The position numbers and the translations under genes were made by a program. Shown piece by piece: positions 16,323 to 26,000 of a DNA stretch of 64,000 nt (position 1 is the first letter of the stretch; each line of letters begins with the position of its first letter). The notes beneath the pieces were generated by a model, which worked only from the letters and a program-made list of their open reading frames with translations, had not been told where the DNA came from and did not search any database. Origin of the DNA: Bacteroides clarus YIT 12056 (GTDB lineage: Bacteria > Bacteroidota > Bacteroidia > Bacteroidales > Bacteroidaceae); contig NZ_FQWK01000003.1 of NCBI RefSeq assembly GCF_900129655.1, positions 310,001-374,000 of the forward strand. The letters run 5' to 3'.

Positions 16323-16825
16323 GATCGTTATTATTTTATTTGTTATTATTCAGTTTCGGTGTCCGCCTCGTTGGCAGACGCCAATAAAAAGACAAACGTC
16401 GTGCCAAATTGTTCAAGGAGGCGGCAGATTTATGAATGTGACAGTTTGTCTGTCAGTTTGGCAGAGTTAAATATATTTTTTCTGTCGGAAATTACCATTT
16501 GTTAATTTCTATCCCGTTCAAAAGTCCTACTTTTGCCCCCCGAAAAAGAAAAGAAAGTGTTTGAGACAGTTAAGACAAGTATTTTGATTTTCTTTTTTCA
16601 GGCTTTCTCAGAGGAAAGCCGAAATAAAATCAAAACACTGTCTAAAAAGAGGCATTGCTACTGTTTATTCGTTCCACCATGGTGGAACAGAAACTTCTCC
16701 ATGATGGAACACAAGTTTCTCCACGGTGGAACGAAAACTTCCCCACGGTGGAACAAATAAATATTAGCAGCCGGACTTCTTAAACGAAGAAACAGATTAC
16801 AATAATATATAGAAGACTGAAGATT
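16323..16825. other. 500-bp intergenic region between divergent dnaK and the MATE gene
   Basis: No convincing gene. For dnaK (minus strand) I see TTGGCACGACGTTTGTC (16391-16407), which resembles a sigma-54 promoter but has GT instead of GC at -12. The palindrome TGACAG-N5-CTGTCA (16439-16455) lies 34 bp further upstream. No CIRCE element is present. Nearer the MATE gene lies an array of 22-bp repeats (16677-16754). A 75-codon frame over 16533-16760 is built from these repeats and is not believed. Confidence 0.5.
16671..16754. repeat. 22-bp-period tandem repeat array (3.5 units)
   Basis: Units start at 16677, 16699, 16721 and 16743 (partial), of the form CCACGGTGGAACGAAAACTT plus two bases. 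The first is preceded by GTTCCA, making the perfect 18-bp palindrome GTTCCACCATGGTGGAAC (16671-16688). Every unit carries the TGGAAC motif at the same position. It lies about 70 bp upstream of the MATE gene. Confidence 0.88.
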
Positions 16826-18241
16826 ATGGAAAAGATGAGAGACAGCATTGACTTCAAGAACATGGACATTGCGGCATTATTCCGCAAATTACTGCTCCCT
16901 ACCGTACTGGGAATGATATTTTCCGCATTATTCGTCATTACCGACGGTATCTTTGTGGGAAAAGGTATAGGCAGCGATGCCCTTGCCGCCGTTAATATCG
17001 TGGCGCCGCTATGGTTATTCTCCACCGGCATCGGCCTGATGTTCGGTGTAGGAGCATCTGTAGTGGCTTCCATCCACTTGTCGCACAATAAGCCCAAAGT
17101 GGCACGTATCAATATTACACAATCCATAGTGGTATCCTCCTTGTTGCTGATATGCACTTCCACCCTGTTTTGCCTGTTTGCGCCGCAAGTGGTGCATCTG
17201 TTAGGCGGTTCGGAACGGCTCGAACCTTTGGCAGTAGAATACATGCGCTGGTTCGTGCCATTCTCCGCTTTTACGGCCCTGCTTAATTCGGGAATGTTTT
17301 TCCTGCGACTGGACGGTTCGCCCAACTTCGCCATGTTGTGCAATATAGTTGCCGCCGTTCTGAATATCATACTCGATTATCTGTTTATTTTCCCCTTCGG
17401 CTGGGGGATGTTCGGCGCGGCTTTCGCAAGTGCCATAGGAACGACGGTGGGAGCGCTGATGATTATTGTCTATCTCGCACGGCGCAACTGTGCCCTGCGG
17501 TTCTATCCGGTGAAGCTCAGCCGCAACAGCATGAAGCTGATGAAACGCAATGTGGGTTATATGTGCCGGCTGGGGTCATCCGCCTTTCTGTGTGAAGTGG
17601 CGATTGCCTGCATGATGTTTGTCGGCAACCTTGTATTCATTCATTATTTGAAAGAAGACGGTGTGGCGGCATTCAGCATTGCCTGCTACTTCTTCCCGAT
17701 TATATTTATGGTATACAATGCCATTGCGCAGTCGGCGCAGCCTATTATCAGCTTCAATTACGGGCTCAACGAGACGCCTCGTGTACGCCAAGCCTACCTG
17801 CTCGCCTTAAAGACAGCCATTGGTTGCGGAATATGCTTTGCGCTGATTACAATATTCTGCAGCCGGGAGATTGTCGCCATGTTCATCGACCGGAGTTATC
17901 CTGCCTATGACATAGCAGTGAAAGGTTTGCCTCTATATGCATCCGGTTTCGTGTTTTTTGCGGTTAACATAGTTTCCATCGGCTATTTTCAGAGTGTGGA
18001 ACGTGCCAAATACGCCACTTTCATCACGCTGCTACGTGGATTTATCCTACTGACACTCTGCTTTTACGGACTTCCGCTGTTGCTGGGTAAACCGGGAATT
18101 TGGCTGGCTACCCCGCTGGCGGAACTGTTGACCGCTCTTTTCATACTCATTATTTATATAGGCAGGAAAAGAAATGGCAAGGAAAAATCAATATCTTTGC
18201 AGCATGGAAATCATGCTAAAGAAATTCTGCAAGAAGTATAA
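16826..18241 (+). CDS. MATE family efflux transporter
   Basis: A 471-residue, roughly 12-helix inner-membrane protein with the internal two-half layout of multi-antimicrobial extrusion carriers (FADGIFVGKG-like ITDGIFVGKGIGSDALAAVN near residue 35-55, and the second-half QSAQPIISFNYG near 300). Such proteins export cationic drugs or metabolites using a sodium or proton gradient. Substrate cannot be told. Its 3' end overlaps the start of the next gene, a Crp-like regulator, by about 38 nt, so the two may be linked. A 22-bp repeat array lies just upstream. Confidence 0.9.
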   Translation: MEKMRDSIDFKNMDIAALFRKLLLPTVLGMIFSALFVITDGIFVGKGIGSDALAAVNIVAPLWLFSTGIGLMFGVGASVVASIHLSHNKPKVARINITQSIVVSSLLLICTSTLFCLFAPQVVHLLGGSERLEPLAVEYMRWFVPFSAFTALLNSGMFFLRLDGSPNFAMLCNIVAAVLNIILDYLFIFPFGWGMFGAAFASAIGTTVGALMIIVYLARRNCALRFYPVKLSRNSMKLMKRNVGYMCRLGSSAFLCEVAIACMMFVGNLVFIHYLKEDGVAAFSIACYFFPIIFMVYNAIAQSAQPIISFNYGLNETPRVRQAYLLALKTAIGCGICFALITIFCSREIVAMFIDRSYPAYDIAVKGLPLYASGFVFFAVNIVSIGYFQSVERAKYATFITLLRGFILLTLCFYGLPLLLGKPGIWLATPLAELLTALFILIIYIGRKRNGKEKSISLQHGNHAKEILQEV

Positions 18242-18788
18242 ACTGCCCGAGAAAAGTTTATTTGAGCTATTGTCTCATATGGAAGAAGTTGCTTTTTCCA
18301 AAGGAGAGCTCATAATAGAGAAAGGAGAACGGAATTCTAATTTCTACCTCATAAAGAAAGGTATATGGCGGGCATACTATCTGGCAGACGGAACGGAAAA
18401 CTCCTTATGGTTCGTCAGTCCCGGTGATGCCGCATTCTCTTCATGGGGCTATGTGGACGACAAACCGTCTCAGGTCAATATCGAGTCTGTAAACGACAGT
18501 ACAGCCTATTGCATCAGTAAAGTCAAATTGGAAGCTCTGTTCGCACACTCTATCGAGATGGCAAACTTCGGCAGGAAGATTTTTGAACGTGAAATATTGT
18601 CAGTAGACGCTTCGACACTGGCTTATGGGGCGCCGCCTACCGCCAAAGAGCGTTATCTTACATTAATGGAAGAGAACCCGGAACTATTGCAGGATGTACC
18701 GCTGAAATACCTGGCTTCATACCTGTATATCACTCCGCAATCATTAAGCCGCATACGTGCCGGACTGAGAAAAAAAGGGAATGTGTAA
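18204..18788 (+). CDS. Crp/Fnr family transcriptional regulator
   Basis: A cyclic-nucleotide-binding-fold regulator of about 194 residues. The beta-roll (about 25-110: FSKGELIIEKGERNSNFYLIKKGIWRAYY) is followed by a long dimer helix and a C-terminal winged helix (PLKYLASYLYITPQSLSRIRAGL). The frame is open to 18174, but the ATG at 18204 (MEIMLKKFC) gives the usual length. It overlaps the end of the MATE gene. TATCTTTG (18192-18199), matching the -7 consensus, lies just before it and is too close for a normal leader. The ligand is unknown; many Bacteroides members of this group lack a known cyclic nucleotide ligand. Confidence 0.85.
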   Translation: MEIMLKKFCKKYKLPEKSLFELLSHMEEVAFSKGELIIEKGERNSNFYLIKKGIWRAYYLADGTENSLWFVSPGDAAFSSWGYVDDKPSQVNIESVNDSTAYCISKVKLEALFAHSIEMANFGRKIFEREILSVDASTLAYGAPPTAKERYLTLMEENPELLQDVPLKYLASYLYITPQSLSRIRAGLRKKGNV

Positions 18789-18829
18789 AAATAAGAAACA
18801 CTTACTGTTTGTTTCTTTATTAAGCGCAA

Positions 18830-18884
18830 ATTCCACGGATTTCACAGAATAAAGAATAAAATAAATCTGTGAAATCCGTGGAAT
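18830..18884. repeat. Long intergenic inverted repeat, 19-bp perfect arms
   Basis: ATTCCACGGATTTCACAGA at 18830-18848 pairs perfectly with 18866-18884 across a 17-nt A-rich loop (ATAAAGAATAAAATAAA). It lies between convergent genes, so it could act as a terminator in both directions, but it has no T-run. Confidence 0.9.
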
Positions 18885-18912
18885 CTTATATTGAATAACG
18901 TACAAAAGTCCG

Positions 18913-19704
18913 TTATTTCTTTACCAATACCATCACAAGGTTATTATCCGTGTCATAGAAGCCCATACCGCCGCCTGCCAGCTTACCGAAAGACTGAACG
19001 GAATTCAACGCTTTCAAGACCCGGCCTTCCACTTCCATATCAGGGCATGCCATCATAGTGCTGATGACTCTCGGGAACGAAATGGCCGCAGGATTTGCAT
19101 CATCCACATCAAAAGAACCGTTGATGATGTTACATCCGGCATTACCGTGCATGCGTTTTTCCGCAATGTCAAACTCGATAGCCGGCTGTTTCTCCATTCC
19201 GGAAGGAATAGCCTGCCCGCCGGCCTCACTGATTATCCATCTGCCATTCAGGTCGGACAACTTGGAAGAAGCTTCCTTCTTCTGCAACACGATAAGGGGA
19301 CGGTTGGAAGAACCGCACAATGCCATGTTCTCTTTGCCCAGTTGCTTATATTTCTTTACTTGCCCCAAAGCGGCCAACACATTCTTTTCGACTGTCATGT
19401 CAGGACACATCATACGGGTACTTCCCAGCGCTCCCAGGTCTATCTGTCCGGGCTTGGCATTCACGTCGAAAGAGCCCATCAGGCGGTTGCAACCGCTGTT
19501 TCCATAGACTTTTCCGGTCTTTGTGTCAAAACCGATGAAAGGGAATTCCTGATTCGGAGCGGGCACGACCGCACTGCCGTTTATTTCAATAATATTCCAC
19601 TCGCCACTCAGAGAAGAGAGAGTTGCGGCATTTTTTGTCGAAGCGCACGATGACAGCCCCACCAGAGTAGCCGCCATACAAAGGGAAACAAATACTTTCT
19701 TCAT
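18913..19704 (-). CDS. META-domain (DUF306/HslJ-like) lipoprotein with two repeats
   Basis: A 263-residue exported lipoprotein. The signal peptide ends in a lipobox VGLSSC (C20). It has two tandem META domains (about 32-140 and 150-262), each with the pattern GxW-I-(IP)-F-G-GCN-xxGSF and ending in a methionine/cysteine MMCPDM segment (MRMMCPDM-like in both copies). META/HslJ proteins are small beta-barrel envelope proteins, some linked to novobiocin or heat stress; the function here is unknown. It has its own promoter at 19738-19767. Confidence 0.88.
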   Translation of the reverse strand: MKKVFVSLCMAATLVGLSSCASTKNAATLSSLSGEWNIIEINGSAVVPAPNQEFPFIGFDTKTGKVYGNSGCNRLMGSFDVNAKPGQIDLGALGSTRMMCPDMTVEKNVLAALGQVKKYKQLGKENMALCGSSNRPLIVLQKKEASSKLSDLNGRWIISEAGGQAIPSGMEKQPAIEFDIAEKRMHGNAGCNIINGSFDVDDANPAAISFPRVISTMMACPDMEVEGRVLKALNSVQSFGKLAGGGMGFYDTDNNLVMVLVKK

Positions 19705-19737
19705 TGCTATTTTTTGTTTAAGTTAATTTTTACGGAA

Positions 19738-19767
19738 CAAAGATATGTAAAATAACCCAAAAGCAAA
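19738..19767 (-). promoter_or_regulatory. Promoter of the META lipoprotein gene
   Basis: On the minus strand TTTG (19764-19767) - 18 bp - TATCTTTG (19738-19745) fits the Bacteroides -33/-7 consensus, with the ATG 33 bp downstream. Confidence 0.7.
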
Positions 19768-19842
19768 CCTTTTGTTTAGAAATAGCAGTACTTTCCCCAA
19801 AGTATTTAGCAGGATTTTAATGTTTATCTGAGAATTAAGCCT

Positions 19843-19850
19843 TATATTTG
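19843..19850 (+). promoter_or_regulatory. -7 element upstream of the dehydrogenase gene
   Basis: TATATTTG matches TAnnTTTG, about 50 bp before the ATG at 19900. No clear -33 TTTG is seen at the right distance. Confidence 0.5.
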
Positions 19851-19899
19851 CTCTTTGAAAAAATGATAATCATATTTAAAACTTTTGCAAGTAGAAGAA

Positions 19900-21093
19900 A
19901 TGGGTAAAGTTCTTATTATCGGTGCAGGCGGTGTAGGTACCGTTGTTGCGCACAAAGTGGCTCAAAATCCGGATGTGTTCACAGAAATCATGATTGCCAG
20001 CCGCACCAAATCCAAATGTGACGCCGTTGCGAAAGCAATCGGTAACCCTAACATCAAAACCGCCCGGGTAGATGCAGACAGCGTGGACGAACTGGTGGCG
20101 CTCTTCAATAGTTTCAAACCTGAAATCGTCATAAATGTGGCTCTCCCCTATCAAGACCTTACTATCATGGAAGCCTGTCTGAAAAGCGGAGTGAATTATC
20201 TGGATACGGCCAATTACGAGCCGAAAGACGTCGCTCACTTTGAATACAGCTGGCAATGGGCATACAAAAAACGCTTTGAAGACGCCGGACTGACAGCTAT
20301 CCTCGGTTGCGGTTTCGACCCGGGTGTAAGCGGCATATATACCGCCTACGCCGCCAAGCATCACTTCGATGAAATTCAATACCTGGATATAGTGGACTGC
20401 AATGCGGGAAATCATCATAAAGCGTTTGCAACCAACTTCAATCCGGAAATCAATATTCGCGAAATCACCCAGAACGGACGTTATTACGAAAACGGCGAGT
20501 GGGTAACCACCCGTCCGCTGGAAATCCATAAAGCGCTCACCTACCCGAACATCGGACCGCGTGACTCTTATCTTCTTTATCACGAAGAACTGGAATCTCT
20601 GGTAAAGAACTTCCCCACCATCAAGCGTGCACGTTTCTGGATGACGTTCGGACAAGAATACCTTACGCACCTGCGTGTTATCCAAAACATCGGCATGGCA
20701 CGTATCGACGAGGTGGAATACAACGGTATGAAAATCGTTCCGCTGCAATTCCTGAAAGCCGTACTCCCCAACCCGCAGGATTTGGGCGAGAATTACGAAG
20801 GCGAAACCTCCATCGGTTGCCGTATCCGCGGTTTGAAGGACGGCAAGGAACACACCTATTATATATACAACAATTGCAGCCACCAGGAAGCTTACAAGGA
20901 AACAGGCATGCAGGGCGTGAGCTACACAACCGGCGTTCCCGCCATGATTGGCGCCATGATGTTCCTCAAAGGCCTGTGGAAGAAACCGGGCGTATGGAAC
21001 GTGGAGGAATTCGATCCCGATCCGTTCATGGAACAGCTTAACAAGCAAGGATTGCCTTGGCATGAAGTAGTTGACGGAGACCTGGAAATTTAG
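19900..21093 (+). CDS. Saccharopine dehydrogenase family; probable carboxynorspermidine dehydrogenase
   Basis: A 397-residue NAD(P)-dependent oxidoreductase beginning MGKVLIIGAGGVGTVVAHK (Rossmann dinucleotide motif GAGGVG). The ATG at 19900 is chosen because a purine-rich AGTAGAAG precedes it; an upstream TTG adds five residues. The saccharopine dehydrogenase C-terminal domain follows (GCGFDPGVSGIYTAYAAKH). In Bacteroides close homologues act as carboxyspermidine/carboxynorspermidine dehydrogenase in the alternative spermidine pathway, condensing aspartate semialdehyde with a diamine. That assignment is from family knowledge, and no decarboxylase partner lies in the window. Confidence 0.85.
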   Translation: MGKVLIIGAGGVGTVVAHKVAQNPDVFTEIMIASRTKSKCDAVAKAIGNPNIKTARVDADSVDELVALFNSFKPEIVINVALPYQDLTIMEACLKSGVNYLDTANYEPKDVAHFEYSWQWAYKKRFEDAGLTAILGCGFDPGVSGIYTAYAAKHHFDEIQYLDIVDCNAGNHHKAFATNFNPEINIREITQNGRYYENGEWVTTRPLEIHKALTYPNIGPRDSYLLYHEELESLVKNFPTIKRARFWMTFGQEYLTHLRVIQNIGMARIDEVEYNGMKIVPLQFLKAVLPNPQDLGENYEGETSIGCRIRGLKDGKEHTYYIYNNCSHQEAYKETGMQGVSYTTGVPAMIGAMMFLKGLWKKPGVWNVEEFDPDPFMEQLNKQGLPWHEVVDGDLEI

Positions 21094-21100
21094 TTTAATG

Positions 21101-21168
21101 AAGAATTAAGAATGAAGAATTTGGTTGCACAACACACGCCGCATGGTAATTCTTCATTCTTAATTCTT
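21101..21168. repeat. Intergenic inverted repeat, 21-bp perfect arms
   Basis: AAGAATTAAGAATGAAGAATT (21101-21121) is the reverse complement of 21148-21168, with a 26-nt loop. It fills the gap between the dehydrogenase and bcp genes. Confidence 0.9.
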
Positions 21169-21182
21169 AATTTTTAATTTAT

Positions 21183-21629
21183 ATGAACGTAGGAGATAAA
21201 GCGCCCGAAATATTGGGTATCAATGAAAAAGGCGAAGAAATTCGTCTGAGCGATTATAAAGGAAAGAAAATAGTACTTTACTTTTATCCAAAAGACTCAA
21301 CTTCAGGCTGTACGGCGCAAGCCTGCAACCTGCGCGACAACTATGCCGACTTGCGCAAGGCCGGTTATGAAGTTATCGGAGTCAGCGTAGACAACGAGAA
21401 GTCTCACCAAAAATTCATCGAAAAGAACAACCTGCCCTTTACCCTTATTGCAGACACAGACAAGAAACTGGTAGAGCAATTCGGTGTATGGGGTGAAAAG
21501 AGCATGTACGGACGTAAATATATGGGCACCTTCCGCACCACCTTTATCATTAATGAAGAAGGAGTGATCGAGCGTATCATCACGCCCAAGGAAGTAAAGA
21601 CCAAAGACCACGCCGCACAAATCCTGTAA
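21183..21629 (+). CDS. bcp: Thioredoxin-dependent thiol peroxidase (Bcp/PrxQ-type peroxiredoxin)
   Basis: A 148-residue cytoplasmic peroxiredoxin that reduces hydroperoxides. The catalytic motif YPKDSTSGCTAQACNLRD gives the peroxidatic C43 and a resolving C48 five residues later, the atypical two-cysteine PrxQ arrangement. R119-like FRTTFIIN is in place. It lies between two inverted-repeat spacers upstream of recA; whether it is co-transcribed with recA is unclear. Confidence 0.95.
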   Translation: MNVGDKAPEILGINEKGEEIRLSDYKGKKIVLYFYPKDSTSGCTAQACNLRDNYADLRKAGYEVIGVSVDNEKSHQKFIEKNNLPFTLIADTDKKLVEQFGVWGEKSMYGRKYMGTFRTTFIINEEGVIERIITPKEVKTKDHAAQIL

Positions 21630-21635
21630 TAAAGA

Positions 21636-21705
21636 TTAGTGAGCAACGGTCAGTGATTAATGCCGTGCGATCCCGTTCATTAATCATTCACCACCGATCA
21701 CTAAC
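21636..21705. repeat. Intergenic imperfect inverted repeat, ~28-nt arms
   Basis: 21636-21662 (ending AGTGATTAATG) pairs with 21678-21705 (starting CATTAATCATT) with several mismatches. It occupies the bcp-recA gap. Confidence 0.75.
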
Positions 21706-21731
21706 CACTAAACACTAATTATTTATTTTAT

Positions 21732-22769
21732 ATGGCAAAGAAAGACGAACTTAATTTTGAAAACGGAAATAATATGGCAGCAAGCGAAAAACTAAAGGCA
21801 CTGCAAGCTGCCATGGATAAGATAGAAAAAAGTTTCGGTAAGGGTTCTATCATGAAAATGGGCGACGAAAGCGTCGAACAAGTAGAAGTAATCCCTACCG
21901 GTTCTATCGGACTGAACGTAGCATTGGGTGTAGGCGGTTATCCCCGCGGACGTATCATTGAAATCTACGGTCCGGAATCTTCCGGTAAGACCACGTTGGC
22001 GATCCATGCCATCGCCGAAGCGCAAAAGGCGGGCGGCATCGCGGCGTTCATCGATGCGGAGCACGCTTTCGACCGCTTCTATGCGGCCAAACTCGGCGTA
22101 GATGTAGATAACCTCTTGATTTCGCAACCGGACAACGGCGAGCAGGCATTGGAAATTGCAGAACAACTGATTCGTTCTTCCGCCATCGACATCATTGTGG
22201 TAGACTCCGTAGCCGCCCTGACCCCGAAAGCCGAAATTGAAGGCGATATGGGCGACAACAAGGTAGGCTTGCAGGCACGTCTTATGTCACAAGCGCTGCG
22301 TAAGCTGACATCCGCCGTAAGCAAGACCCGTACAACCTGTATCTTCATCAACCAGCTCCGCGAAAAAATCGGTGTAATGTTCGGTAACCCCGAAACAACC
22401 ACCGGAGGTAACGCGTTGAAGTTCTATGCTTCCGTACGTCTCGACATCCGTGGAAGCCAGGCTATCAAGAACGGAGAAGAGGTAATCGGTAAGCAGACCA
22501 AAGTGAAAGTTGTAAAGAACAAAGTAGCTCCTCCTTTCCGTCGTGCAGAATTCGATATCATGTTCGGCGAAGGCATCTCGCGCGCAGGAGAAATCATCGA
22601 CCTGGGCGCGGAACTGGGTATCGTCAAGAAAAGCGGTTCCTGGTTCAGCTATAACGACACCAAAATCGCACAAGGACGCGACGCCGCCAAGCAAGTTATT
22701 CTGGACAACCCGGAACTGGCGGAAGAACTGGAAGGACTTATCTTTGCAGAACTGAGAAAAGACAAATGA
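21732..22769 (+). CDS. recA: Recombinase RecA
   Basis: A 345-residue DNA strand-exchange ATPase of homologous recombination and the SOS response. Walker [10 protein letters not shown] (80-88), [15 protein letters not shown] and the [24 protein letters not shown]1/L2 DNA-binding region are present. The product begins with a lysine/asparagine-rich leader ([14 protein letters not shown]); an in-frame ATG 14 codons later ([10 protein letters not shown]) is an alternative start. I keep the longer one because the first ATG follows a spacer of suitable length. No LexA-type box is evident. Confidence 0.98.
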   Translation: MAKKDELNFENGNNMAASEKLKALQAAMDKIEKSFGKGSIMKMGDESVEQVEVIPTGSIGLNVALGVGGYPRGRIIEIYGPESSGKTTLAIHAIAEAQKAGGIAAFIDAEHAFDRFYAAKLGVDVDNLLISQPDNGEQALEIAEQLIRSSAIDIIVVDSVAALTPKAEIEGDMGDNKVGLQARLMSQALRKLTSAVSKTRTTCIFINQLREKIGVMFGNPETTTGGNALKFYASVRLDIRGSQAIKNGEEVIGKQTKVKVVKNKVAPPFRRAEFDIMFGEGISRAGEIIDLGAELGIVKKSGSWFSYNDTKIAQGRDAAKQVILDNPELAEELEGLIFAELRKDK

Positions 22770-22835
22770 TTCCTTGATTTATGATTCCGGATTTATGAGT
22801 GTATAAGTCTGAAATCAGAAGTCAGGAAATACTCC

Positions 22836-22901
22836 GGCACGAATTGTACGGCATCTTACGGATAAAGAATAAAATCCGTGGTATTCTGTACGATTCGTGC
22901 C
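22836..22901. repeat. Intergenic inverted repeat, 28-nt imperfect arms
   Basis: 22836-22863 (GGCACGAATTGTAC...) pairs with 22874-22901 (...GTACGATTCGTGCC) with six mismatches and a 10-nt loop AAAGAATAAA. The loop is shared with the repeat at 18830, although the arms differ. Confidence 0.82.
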
Positions 22902-23027
22902 TTATTTATGTCATTACACAAGCTACACCATACTCTGATGTGGCTTTCTTTTTATGTACAATTTTATTTTTGTACGAAAATGTACTCTGTCTGTACTATT
23001 ATAGAAGAATGTTTTTACATATATTTA

Positions 23028-23035
23028 TAACTTTG
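23028..23035 (+). promoter_or_regulatory. -7 element of the PUL operon
   Basis: TAACTTTG matches TAnnTTTG, 46 bp before the susC ATG. No good -33 element is visible, as is common for activator-dependent PUL promoters. Confidence 0.55.
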
Positions 23036-23081
23036 CCACCGGATTTAAAAAACAGCATAAGATAATCTTATTTTTGATAAT

Positions 23082-26000
23082 ATGAAAAGAAACCATTCCG
23101 TGAGCTTTAAAAGAGCGAGTTCTCTTTTATTCTTTTTGCTGCTTTCGCTGACTGCGCTGCAAGCACAAATCAAAATTACAGGTACAGTTACCGATGAGAC
23201 TAAAGAAACAGTTATCGGAGCCAACATTACTGTAAAAGGAACCACAATCGGTACTATCAGCGATATAAACGGCAAATACTCGATTGAAGTACCTAATCAG
23301 AAAGCCATTCTTGTTTTCTCCTTTATCGGTTACACCACCCGTGAAATTCCGGTAGGAAAGAATAAAGTAATCGATGTCGTAATGAAAGAAGACGGCGTGA
23401 TGCTGAATGAAGTAGTAGCCATCGGTTATGGTAGCGCCAAGAAAGGCGACCTTGCCGGTTCTGTGGCGAAAGTAGACATGGAAGAGCTCAATAAAACTCC
23501 TGTCGCATCGTTCGACCAGGCATTAGGCGGACGTGTTGCCGGTGTGCAAGTGGTAAGCGGTGACGGACGTCCCGGTTCGGCAGCGAACATCGTTATCCGC
23601 GGTAGTAATACGGTTTCCGACAACTCCGATGGTTCTCCGTTGTATGTTATCGACGGTTTTGCGACCGACGACCCCAACGCCGCCGCCTATAACCCGAGTG
23701 ACATCGAGTCCATGGACATTCTGAAAGATGCTTCCGCAACCGCTATTTATGGCGCGCGCGGCGCCAACGGTGTAATTATCATCACTACCAAACGCGGTAA
23801 AGAGAGTGCTCCCCGCATGACATACGACGGTTACTTTACCTGGCAGGAACAGCCTCAATTCCTCGACATCATGAACGGTAAGCAATTTATGAAGTTGCAG
23901 ACCGAAATGTTGACCGAAAAAGAGCTGAACGATACCTACTTCGGATATAGCGAAGCATTGGGACGTAAACGTACATTGGCCGATTACGATTACATACCTT
24001 ATTATAACTGGCAAGACGAGGTATATCGGGGCGCTCCCATGACAAGCCACAATGTATCTCTTTCCGGCGGTAGTAAAAACACCCGTTATAGCTCGAGTAT
24101 TTCTTATTATAACCAGCAAGGCGTTATCATCAACTCCTCTTACGAGAGCTTAAAAGCACGCCTTACTCTCGACCAGAACATCAGCAAATCCGTAAAGTTC
24201 GGCGCAACGATGAACTTTGCCAATAACCTGTCCAAAGGTTCGGCACCCTCACAGTCGGGCGGCGGTACATCTCAATATTACCTCTATCAGGTACTCGCTT
24301 ACCGTCCGGTTACTTATAATGAGAAAGACGACCTGATTAACAACATGGTGGATGAGAGCGGAAACTATCCGTACAACCCCATGAAAACCGTACAGAACTC
24401 GTACGACCAGACCCGTACACGCCAACTGAACCTGAATACGTATCTGACTTGGGATATTATCAAGAACCTGACTTTCAAAGCCACGTTCAACTATACGTGG
24501 AGACAAGATGTGCGCCGGACGTTCTACAACTCGGATACCTATCAGGGAGACCCCAAATACTCCGCAAGTGGTGTAAACGGTAATTTCTCCGACAAAGACC
24601 GTAACAGTTGGTCCAACGAATACACATTGAACTACAAACGCCGTTTCGGCGATCACAATCTGGCAGGACTTCTCGGAGCTTCTCTTTCCAGCGACCGCAC
24701 TACGGTGATGGGAGCCGGTTCGGGACTTATCACATGGGAAAGCCTCGGTTTCTGGGGATTGGATAGCGGTACTCCCCGCTCCATCACTACCACCAGCGTG
24801 GAAAGCAAACTGATGTCTTACTTCGCGCGTTTCAACTACGACTGGAAGTCACGCTACATATTGATCGCTACCATCCGTGCCGACGGTTCGTCACGCTTCC
24901 CCTACAACAAATGGGGTTATTTCCCTTCGGCATCATTTGCATGGTGTCTTTCCGACGAGCCGTTCATGAATTTGGAAGACACATTCGTGTCCAACCTGAA
25001 ACTGCGTGTAGGTTGGGGAGCTACCGGTAACAACAATACTTACAATGACTACGCTTCTTCCGTGCTCTATGCCACCGGCCAGAACTACGCATTCAACAAT
25101 ATGCTCACTTCAGCCATCTACAACAGTCAGATAGGTAACAGAAACCTGAAATGGGAAACTACCTACCAAACGAATATCGGTTTGGACTTCGGTTTCTTCA
25201 ACAACCGTATCAACGGTGAAATCGATATCTACAACAAAGACACCAAAGACCTGTTGCTCTACGCCGAAGTGCCCGGTTCGCTCGGTTTCTCTTCCGTACA
25301 ACAAAATATCGGAAGTATCAACAACCGCGGTCTTGAATTTTCTATCAATACCGTAAACTTTGTAGGCGGTAAGGGCAAATTCAAATGGACCACCAACTTC
25401 AATATCTCTTTCAACAAGAGTAAAGTCACAGGACTTTCCGACGGACAGGAGAGCCGTTACAGCAGCGTGATAACCACTAACAACTATATCTGTAAGGTGG
25501 GACACCCGCTATCCGAGATGTACGGCTATGTATACGACGGTGTCTATCAGTACGAAGATTTCAACGAAGTGGCTCCCGGACAATACGTATTGAAGCCTGA
25601 AATACCCAATAATACTGAAGTTCGCAGCAACATCCAGCCCGGTAGCGTAAAATTGAAAGATTTGAACGGCGACGGTAAGGTAACGGCTGAAGACCAAACG
25701 ATTATCGGTCACGGTCTGCCCATCCACACCGGTGGTTTCACCAATAACTTCGAGTGGAAAGGCTTCGACTTGAGCGTATTCTTCCAATGGTCTTACGGCA
25801 ACGACGTTATCAACTATAACCGTACCCGTCTGGAATCGCTCAACAGCAAGCACACTAACCAGCTTGTTTCCGCCGCCAACCACTGGACACCGCGTACGGT
25901 TAACCCGGACGGCAGCATTACCGAGGGTAACTACACCAATTATCTGTGTGCTCCCAACCGCAGCCTGACCAACATCAATACCGACCGAGAAATAGAAGAC

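Larger units (their letters stand above)
22770..23081. other. 312-bp gap between recA and susC
   Basis: No gene is seen. It holds the inverted repeat at 22836-22901 (terminator-like, after recA) and, near its right end, a -7 element for the PUL operon (23028-23035). Confidence 0.6.

Noticed and set aside
16323..16500. CIRCE (HrcA) operator upstream of dnaK
   Set aside because: No TTAGCACTC-N9-GAGTGCTAA or close variant is present.
16677..16754. Possible CRISPR array
   Set aside because: Units follow each other without unique spacers, there are only 3.5 of them, and no cas genes are present. The same holds for 38191-38297.
16533..16760. 75-codon frame upstream of the MATE gene
   Set aside because: Its second half is a translation of the 22-bp repeat array and the remainder has no similarity to anything known to me.
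19876..21063. Long minus-strand open frame opposite the saccharopine/carboxynorspermidine dehydrogenase gene
   Set aside because: No family resemblance; the plus-strand gene has a clear Rossmann motif and a ribosome binding site.
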